The position numbers and the translations under genes were made by a program. The notes beneath the pieces were generated by a model. That model saw only the letters and a list, made by a program, of their open reading frames with translations. It was not told where the DNA came from and did not search any database. A stretch of DNA of 11,779 bases from a bacterium (GTDB lineage Bacteria > Zhuqueibacterota > Zhuqueibacteria > Residuimicrobiales > Residuimicrobiaceae): positions 1-11,779 of the forward strand of contig JAAYTV010000699.1 in NCBI GenBank assembly GCA_012523655.1, in the 5' to 3' direction. Positions 7,389-11,779 of the stretch are shown here, one piece after another; the first letter of the stretch is position 1, and every line of letters starts with the position of its first letter.

Positions 7389-8348
7389 ATGAAAAAACGC
7401 GTGGTCAAGGCCTTTGTATGCCTGGTGGTCTGCTGTTCCTGGTCCCAGGCCCAGCGTTTGGATGAGAGCCAAGCTCCCACAGAGGTGCGCAAAGTGCTGG
7501 GGCAGTTGCGTCTCGTCATCGAGAAGGAAAAGCTGAACTTTACCGTCGCATACAATCCGGCGCATCGCTACACCATCGCCCAGCTGTGCGGCTTGCGGGT
7601 GAACAAAGCCGGGGATTGGTGGCAGCAGGCCAAAGAGAGAAATCTGCTCAAGCTGAAACCCAACACCCTGAAATCAGGCGCCCTGGGCGCAGGATTGCCG
7701 GCCTCCTGGGATTGGCGGTTGCACGACGGCGTGACTCCGGTGAAGGATCAGGGCGGATGCGGCAGCTGCTGGGCCTTCGGCACCATCGGCGCGCTGGAAT
7801 CGCTGCTGGCGATCAAATCCGACACGCTGGTCGATCTGTCGGAGCAGCAGCTGGTCTCCTGCAACACCCTGGGCTATGGCTGCGGCGGCGGCTGGTGGGC
7901 TTTTGATATGCTGATCAGCCCCGGCGCTGCGCTGGAAGCCGACTTTCCCTATGTCGCTGCTGATGTGGCCTGCGGCGGCCCGTATACCTTTCCGTTCAAA
8001 TTGAGCGGTTGGGCTTATGTGGACGGCGATGACCAGGTGGCGGCCACGGACAAGCTGAAACAGGCGATCTACACCTATGGCCCGGCGGCGGCGGCTGTAT
8101 ACGTGGGTTCGGCTTTCCAAGCCTACAGCAGCGGCGTGTTTGACAAAGATGAACTGCCCGGCAGCGGTTTTCTCAGCTGCTCTCCCTCCACAGACGTGAA
8201 TCATGCCGTTCTGCTGGTGGGCTGGGATGACAGCAAAGGCGCCTGGATCCTGCGCAACAGCTGGGGATCGGGCTGGGGTGAATACGGGTACATGTATATT
8301 AAATATGGAATCAATAACGTGGGGTTTGCCGCGACCTGCGTATACTAG
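7389..8348 (+). CDS. Secreted papain-family (C1A) cysteine protease
   Basis: This 319-residue preproenzyme has a signal peptide (residues 1 to about 21, ending SQAQ), a short propeptide and a mature domain beginning near LPASWDWR (103-110). The catalytic set is complete: oxyanion-hole Q121 and nucleophile C127 in QGGCGSCWAF, H272 in NHAVLLVGW, and N290 in LRNSWGSGWGEYG. C124 and the cysteine in the YGCGGGW segment match the usual papain disulfide, with CGGG in place of the common CNGG. The propeptide (about 25-100) lacks the ERFNIN pattern of I29 and instead has FTVAYNPAHRYTIAQLCGL, so folding and activation may differ from the classical cathepsins. Translation starts at ATG behind AGGAGG, four nt away. 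The chagasin-type inhibitor gene precedes it and thrA follows after 26 nt. It probably degrades extracellular or periplasmic protein; the true target is unknown. Confidence 0.93.
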   Translation: MKKRVVKAFVCLVVCCSWSQAQRLDESQAPTEVRKVLGQLRLVIEKEKLNFTVAYNPAHRYTIAQLCGLRVNKAGDWWQQAKERNLLKLKPNTLKSGALGAGLPASWDWRLHDGVTPVKDQGGCGSCWAFGTIGALESLLAIKSDTLVDLSEQQLVSCNTLGYGCGGGWWAFDMLISPGAALEADFPYVAADVACGGPYTFPFKLSGWAYVDGDDQVAATDKLKQAIYTYGPAAAAVYVGSAFQAYSSGVFDKDELPGSGFLSCSPSTDVNHAVLLVGWDDSKGAWILRNSWGSGWGEYGYMYIKYGINNVGFAATCVY

Positions 8349-8374
8349 ACGGACAGGAATGGAACAGCAAAGTC

Positions 8375-10852
8375 ATGCCCAGGATCAGAAAGACCGAACC
8401 GATTCACCATATCATGAAATTCGGCGGTTCCTCCCTCGCCACCGCTGAAAGAATCCGCCATGTCATCGAACTGGTGCAGGCCGCCTGTGCCGCCCGCGGG
8501 CCGGTGGCAGTGGTCTGCTCCGCCTTGGGCGGGGTCACCGACGCGCTGATACAGGTTGCCGAGAACGCAGCGCGCCACGACGCACAGTACATGGACCTGC
8601 TGGACAAGCTGGAAGACCGCCACCTGGCAGTACTGCGCAGCCTCACCGGCGGACAGCTGCCGGAAGCCGCCCAGTTGATGGAAGATCTGCAGGCGCTGCG
8701 CGAAGTGGTGCAGGGCGTGTATTGGGTAAAAGAGCTCACCAGCCGCAGTCTTGATTTCATCCTCAGCTTCGGCGAACGGCTCTCCTGCCGCATCATCGCT
8801 GAGGCCGCGAGCTATACCGGCTTGGACGCAGTGATGGTGGACAGCCGCCGCATCATCAAGACCGACGACCGGTTCGGCGCTGCGACGGTGCTGCTGGAGG
8901 AATCGCAACGGCTGATTCAAGATTTTTTCAACGAACACGACCGTCTGCCGGTCATCACCGGCTTTATCGGCTCCACAGCGGATAACGAGACCACTACGTT
9001 GGGGCGCGGCGGTTCTGATTACACCGCCGCCCTTGTCGGTGCGGCGCTGAACGTGCAAGAGATTGAAATCTGGAGCGATGTGGACGGAGTGCTGACCGCC
9101 AATCCGGCCAAAGTAAAAAAAGCGTTTCCCTTGGAACAGCTCACCTACAACGAAGCGATGGAGCTGTCCCATTTCGGCGCCAGGGTCATCTATCCGCCGA
9201 CTCTGCAGCCGGCGATGCTGAAGAGAATCCCCATCCGTATCCGCAACAGCTTTAATCCCGCATTTGCCGGCACTCTGATCAGCGCCGAGCCGGCGCCCAG
9301 CCGGTTTCTGGTGAAAGGCATCTCTTCCATCAGCGATATTGCGCTGCTGCGCATCGAAGGCAGCGGCATGGTCGGTGTTTCCGGCATTGCCGGCCGGCTG
9401 TTCGCCGTGCTGGCCAAACACCAGATCAACATCATTCTGATCACTCAGGCCTCATCCGAGCATTCCATCTGTCTGGCGGTGGAGCCGCAGGTGGCTGAAA
9501 AGGCCAAGCGGATCATCGAGCAAGAGTTCGAGCTGGAGCAGCAGGCGCACCGCATCGATCCGGTGGTGATCAAAAACGGTCTTTCCATTCTGGCCGCCGT
9601 GGGCGAAAAAATGCACCACTCGCCGGGATTGGCCGGAAGGCTGTTTCAGGCCCTGGGCGTCAACGGCGTCAACGTGGTGGCCATTGCCCAGGGATCATCG
9701 GAGCTTAACATCTCGATGGTCATCGAGCAGACGGATGAGGCAAAAGCGCTCAACGCCATTCACGAGGCGTTCTTTCTCTCACCTCTGAAAACGCTGCACC
9801 TGTTCCTCGCCGGTTGCGGCCTGATCGGCGGCACGTTTCTCCATCAGCTGAAGGAGAATCTGCCCTTTCTGCGCAAACAGCGGCGCATGGACATCAAGCT
9901 CATCGGCCTGGCCAATGTGGCGAAAATGGTTTTTGATGAAAAGGGGATTTCGTTGGAGCGATGGAGCGAGGTTCTGGAGGAATCCGGCGAAGCCACGGTC
10001 CTGACCGAGTTCATCGACCGCATGCTGGCGTTGAATCTGCCCAACAGCATCTTTCTCGATTGCACCGCCAGCGACGAGCCGGGGCAGAATTACCCACGCA
10101 TCCTGCGCTCCAACGTCTCGGTGGTCACGCCCAATAAACGCGCCAATTCCGGCAGCATGGAGCAGTACGAGGCGCTGCGCTCCGCCATGGTGGACCGTGG
10201 TTCTCATTTCTACTATGAGACCAACGTCGGCGCCGGGCTGCCCATCATCAACACGCTGAACGATCTCATCGCCAGCGGCGACAAGATTCTGCGCATCGAA
10301 GCGGTGCTCTCCGGCACCTTGAGCTACATTTTCAACTCTTTTAACGGAGAACAGCCGTTCAGCCGGGTGGTCGAACAGGCGCGCGCCCTCGGTCTGACCG
10401 AACCGGATCCGCGCAACGATCTCAGCGGATTGGATGTGGCGCGCAAGATACTGATCCTGGCTCGTGAGACCGGCGTAGCCATGGAGCTGTCGGACATTGA
10501 GTTGGAGAGTCTGCTGCCCGAGCCCTGCACCAGGGCGGCCACCGTGGAGGAATTTTTTCAGATTCTCTCCCAGTTCGACGCTGAGATGGAGGCACGGCGC
10601 AGCAAGGCGGCGCATCAGGGCAAAGTGTTGCGCTATATGGCGGTGCTGCAGAACGGCCGCGCCCGGGTGAACCTGCAGGCGGTGGACATGCACCACCCGT
10701 TTTATTTTTTATCCGGCAGCGACAACGTTGTTTCCTTCACCACCACCCGCTACAAGGAGCGGCCGTTGATCGTGCGCGGGCCCGGCGCCGGCGCCGAGGT
10801 GACTGCGGCCGGCGTGTTCGCCGATGTGTTGCGCGCCGGGCAGCACGGATAG
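8375..10852 (+). CDS. thrA: Bifunctional aspartokinase / homoserine dehydrogenase
   Basis: This 825-residue cytoplasmic enzyme catalyses the first (aspartate phosphorylation) and third (aspartate semialdehyde to homoserine) steps toward threonine and methionine. The kinase half shows KFGGSSLA (15-22), SFGERLS (131-137), the TTTLGRGGSDYTAAL nucleotide segment (206-220) and SDVDGVLTANP (234-244). Two ACT-type regulatory domains follow, at about 319-390 and 400-465. The dehydrogenase has the NAD(P) loop GCGLIG (480-485), NVGAGLPI (617-624), VLSGTLSYIF (644-653) and the catalytic stretch DPRNDLSGLDVARK (678-691). It ends with RGPGAGAEVTAAGVFADVL. Length and order match ThrA/MetL of gamma-proteobacteria. 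The ACT pair suggests feedback control, but whether threonine or another amino acid is the signal cannot be read. The chosen ATG has AGGAATGGAA upstream; a second ATG at 8414 (MKFGGSS) lacks a ribosome site. No thrB or thrC follows. The symbol thrA is by homology; metL is the alternative. Confidence 0.93.
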   Translation: MPRIRKTEPIHHIMKFGGSSLATAERIRHVIELVQAACAARGPVAVVCSALGGVTDALIQVAENAARHDAQYMDLLDKLEDRHLAVLRSLTGGQLPEAAQLMEDLQALREVVQGVYWVKELTSRSLDFILSFGERLSCRIIAEAASYTGLDAVMVDSRRIIKTDDRFGAATVLLEESQRLIQDFFNEHDRLPVITGFIGSTADNETTTLGRGGSDYTAALVGAALNVQEIEIWSDVDGVLTANPAKVKKAFPLEQLTYNEAMELSHFGARVIYPPTLQPAMLKRIPIRIRNSFNPAFAGTLISAEPAPSRFLVKGISSISDIALLRIEGSGMVGVSGIAGRLFAVLAKHQINIILITQASSEHSICLAVEPQVAEKAKRIIEQEFELEQQAHRIDPVVIKNGLSILAAVGEKMHHSPGLAGRLFQALGVNGVNVVAIAQGSSELNISMVIEQTDEAKALNAIHEAFFLSPLKTLHLFLAGCGLIGGTFLHQLKENLPFLRKQRRMDIKLIGLANVAKMVFDEKGISLERWSEVLEESGEATVLTEFIDRMLALNLPNSIFLDCTASDEPGQNYPRILRSNVSVVTPNKRANSGSMEQYEALRSAMVDRGSHFYYETNVGAGLPIINTLNDLIASGDKILRIEAVLSGTLSYIFNSFNGEQPFSRVVEQARALGLTEPDPRNDLSGLDVARKILILARETGVAMELSDIELESLLPEPCTRAATVEEFFQILSQFDAEMEARRSKAAHQGKVLRYMAVLQNGRARVNLQAVDMHHPFYFLSGSDNVVSFTTTRYKERPLIVRGPGAGAEVTAAGVFADVLRAGQHG

Positions 10853-10990
10853 ACCGCGAACCGCTGCGACGGGAAACGCAAAAACATCACGGGTTAAAAA
10901 AACACGGCCGTCCGGAGGATCTTTCCGCTGAGAAACAATTGTCCGGGCATCCTTGCCGGGTTCATACCTGGTTGTACCTCAAAGTAAATT

Positions 10991-11218
10991 ATGAGAGAAA
11001 GAATAATGAAAAACTCAAGAAATCAAAATTTCCAACGTTTGGATAAATCGCAATTTTCGATACATGCAATAACCGACGATTTAGGTGATCGTGACTATTG
11101 GTTTTCCAAGTCACCAATAAAAAGATTAGAGCACATTGAAATGTTGAGGACTTTGAATTATGGCCATCTCGCTTCATCCCGACTTTAAAGACTTTTTGAA
11201 ATTGCTGAACTCTCATAA
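10991..11218 (+). pseudogene. Broken small conserved protein, upstream partner of the nucleotidyltransferase
   Basis: An open frame of 65 codons runs from ATG 10991 (or ATG 11006) to TAA 11186-11188. The sequence has the pattern DRDYWFSKSPIKRLEHIEM followed by LRTLNYG. This resembles, from memory, a family of small proteins of unknown function encoded just before nucleotidyltransferase genes. Reading through the TAA gives RLFEIAELS and a second stop at 11216-11218, which continues the family pattern RLQRxFEIxE. The TAA is therefore best explained as a CAA (Gln) to TAA nonsense change, with 75 residues in the restored protein. The ending overlaps the downstream gene by about 59 nt. A role as a toxin-antitoxin or defence partner is possible but unproven. 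The ribosome site is weak. Confidence 0.6.
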
Positions 11219-11602
11219 AGTCGATTATTTATTATAATAGGTGGATACGTCGTTGGCTACCATGGATATCCTCGCGCAACCGCGGATATCGAGATCTGGA
11301 TAGCTATTAATCCACAGAATGCTGCAAAATGGTGAAAGTTCTGGATAAATTTGGTTTTTAAGTTCCTGAATTATCTGCCAATCTATTTCTGTGCAAAAAT
11401 AAAATTATAAGGCTTGGAAAAGCACCTGTGCGTATCGAGGTTCTCACAAGCATTTCAGGTGTTGACTTTGATGAATGCTTTAAAAACAATCGCCTTAATC
11501 GGTCATGTGAAAGTAAATATTATAAATTTAAAGGACCTAAAGAAAAACAAGAAAGCAAACGGTCGCGAAAAAGATCTAATTGATCTTAAAATGTTGCCCT
11601 GA
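11160..11602 (+). pseudogene. Decayed minimal nucleotidyltransferase
   Basis: Frames stitched together give one recognisable protein. It begins LHPDFKDFLKLLNSHKVDYL (from ATG 11160), continues GGYVVGYHGYPRATADIEIW, then VPELSANLF, RLGKAPVRIEVLTSISGVDF, and ends DLKKNKKANGREKDLIDLK before the stop at 11600-11602. The GGY and DIE residues match the GG...Dh(D/E)h metal and nucleotide site of MNT-type nucleotidyltransferases. Four lesions break it: a 2-nt TA insertion near 11235, a 1-nt loss in an A-run near 11327, an in-frame TAA at 11359-11361, and a 1-nt insertion near 11485-11492. It cannot make a working enzyme. Related intact pairs are thought to be toxin-antitoxin or defence modules; that link is inference here. 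Frame errors alone could be sequencing faults, but the two nonsense codons in the module argue for true decay. Confidence 0.75.
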
Positions 11603-11634
11603 ATATCTATGGTTGAATTGTTAATCATTCTTCA

Positions 11635-11713
11635 GTACAACGACAAGCGTAACCAGTGCAGCGGCGGATGGGAATGGAGAGGGGGCTGCATCTGGTTAAC
11701 GCTTGGGTTGGCA
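11635..11713 (+). other. attC-like recombination site (imperfect palindrome with extrahelical bases)
   Basis: The outer stem is CAAC (11638-11641) with GTTG (11707-11710). An unpaired spacer follows, GA (11642-11643) against G (11706). The inner stem has 19 pairs: CAAGCG, TAACCAG and TGCAGC (11644-11662) pair with GCTGCA, CTGGTTA and CGCTTG (11685-11705). The right arm has two bulged single bases, T11691 and A11699. The 22-nt loop is 11663-11684. Outer box, central spacer, inner box, one-sided extrahelical bases and variable loop are the known structural hallmarks of integron attC sites. The site lies 32 nt after the last stop codon, as in gene cassettes. A transposon end or plain hairpin is the alternative. 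Confidence 0.6.
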
Positions 11714-11779
11714 AGCTGTAAAAACCACCAAGTGCACGAAGATTTTACAAAACGAATCTTCTGATCCCTTGCTTCAAAA
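11714..11779. other. Start of sequence beyond the attC-like site, no gene seen
   Basis: Past the GTTGGCA box the window holds only 66 AT-rich nt with no open frame that can be judged. If the cassette model is right, this is the leader of a second cassette beginning at 11708. Confidence 0.4.

Larger units (their letters stand above)
10972..11707 (+). mobile_element. Integron-type gene cassette carrying a decayed two-gene module
   Basis: The 736-nt AT-rich segment is bounded by sites of the form G^TT. The left site is GTTGTAC (10971-10977) and the right is GTTGGCA (11707-11713). Just before the right site is an attC-like palindrome whose first box is GTACAAC (11635-11641). In a cassette excised as a circle, the left-end box and this box belong to one attC and must be complementary. 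GTTGTAC and GTACAAC are exact reverse complements, as that model requires. The content is promoterless-looking, packed with two small overlapping genes close to the attC, and different in base composition from thrA, all typical of cassettes. Both boxes deviate from the RYYYAAC/GTTRRRY consensus at one position. No integrase is in the window, so this may be a lone cassette or part of an array continuing to the right. Confidence 0.6.

Noticed and set aside
7424..7440. Lipoprotein signal at CLVVCC in the protease leader
   Set aside because: The residue before Cys is Val, not Gly, Ala or Ser as a lipobox needs. A normal cleavage near SQAQ fits better.
8345..9421. Minus-strand open frame opposite thrA
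   Set aside because: No recognisable motif. The plus strand encodes an intact aspartokinase.
9779..10696. Second minus-strand open frame opposite thrA
   Set aside because: It is a shadow of the homoserine dehydrogenase half, with no supporting signal.
10934..10977. Another attC just left of the cassette
   Set aside because: CCGGGCA/TGCCGGG can pair with one mismatch, but the outer box and one-sided bulges are missing. A non-attC insertion site is as likely.

Overview
The window is a bacterial chromosome segment. It is about 55-60% GC by eye up to roughly 10.9 kb and clearly AT-rich after that. Twin-arginine and Sec-type signal peptides, Shine-Dalgarno sites, TTG starts and tight gene spacing all fit a bacterium. 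The gene mix (PocR/PAS hybrid kinase relative, chagasin inhibitor with papain-like protease, fused aspartokinase-homoserine dehydrogenase) suggests an uncultured Gram-negative lineage, perhaps near the Fibrobacteres-Chlorobi-Bacteroidetes group. No rRNA or tRNA is present to prove this.

Left half (1-6458), all on the minus strand. Read in the direction of transcription, there is an MsbA-like ABC exporter half-transporter (4530-6458), an ECF-type ATPase (3568-4365), a degenerate hybrid histidine kinase with a C-terminal receiver (858-3425), and the 5' part of a Tat-exported sugar isomerase/epimerase-like protein that runs off the window (1-521). The gaps are 142-336 nt, so this is not one tight operon. 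A plausible promoter lies in front of the kinase. The gap 522-857 carries diverged copies of a palindromic repeat.

Middle (6459-10852), plus strand. After a divergent promoter region come a secreted chagasin-family cysteine-protease inhibitor (6937-7323), a secreted papain-family protease with an intact catalytic set (7389-8348), and a bifunctional aspartokinase/homoserine dehydrogenase (8375-10852). The inhibitor precedes the protease it could restrain, and a hairpin with a T-run sits between them. This suggests a self-protection pair with more inhibitor made than protease. The ThrA-type gene follows 26 nt later and links the transcription unit to threonine/methionine synthesis.

Right end (10853-11779). 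The AT-rich stretch looks like an integron gene cassette. It starts at a GTTGTAC site, carries a decayed two-gene module (a small conserved protein overlapping a nucleotidyltransferase), and ends in an attC-like imperfect palindrome. The outer box of that palindrome, GTACAAC, is the exact complement of the box at the cassette start. A second cassette may begin at 11708 and leaves the window. No integrase gene is visible. The inhibitor/protease pair, the kinase without its phosphoacceptor histidine and the decayed cassette are the most interesting items.
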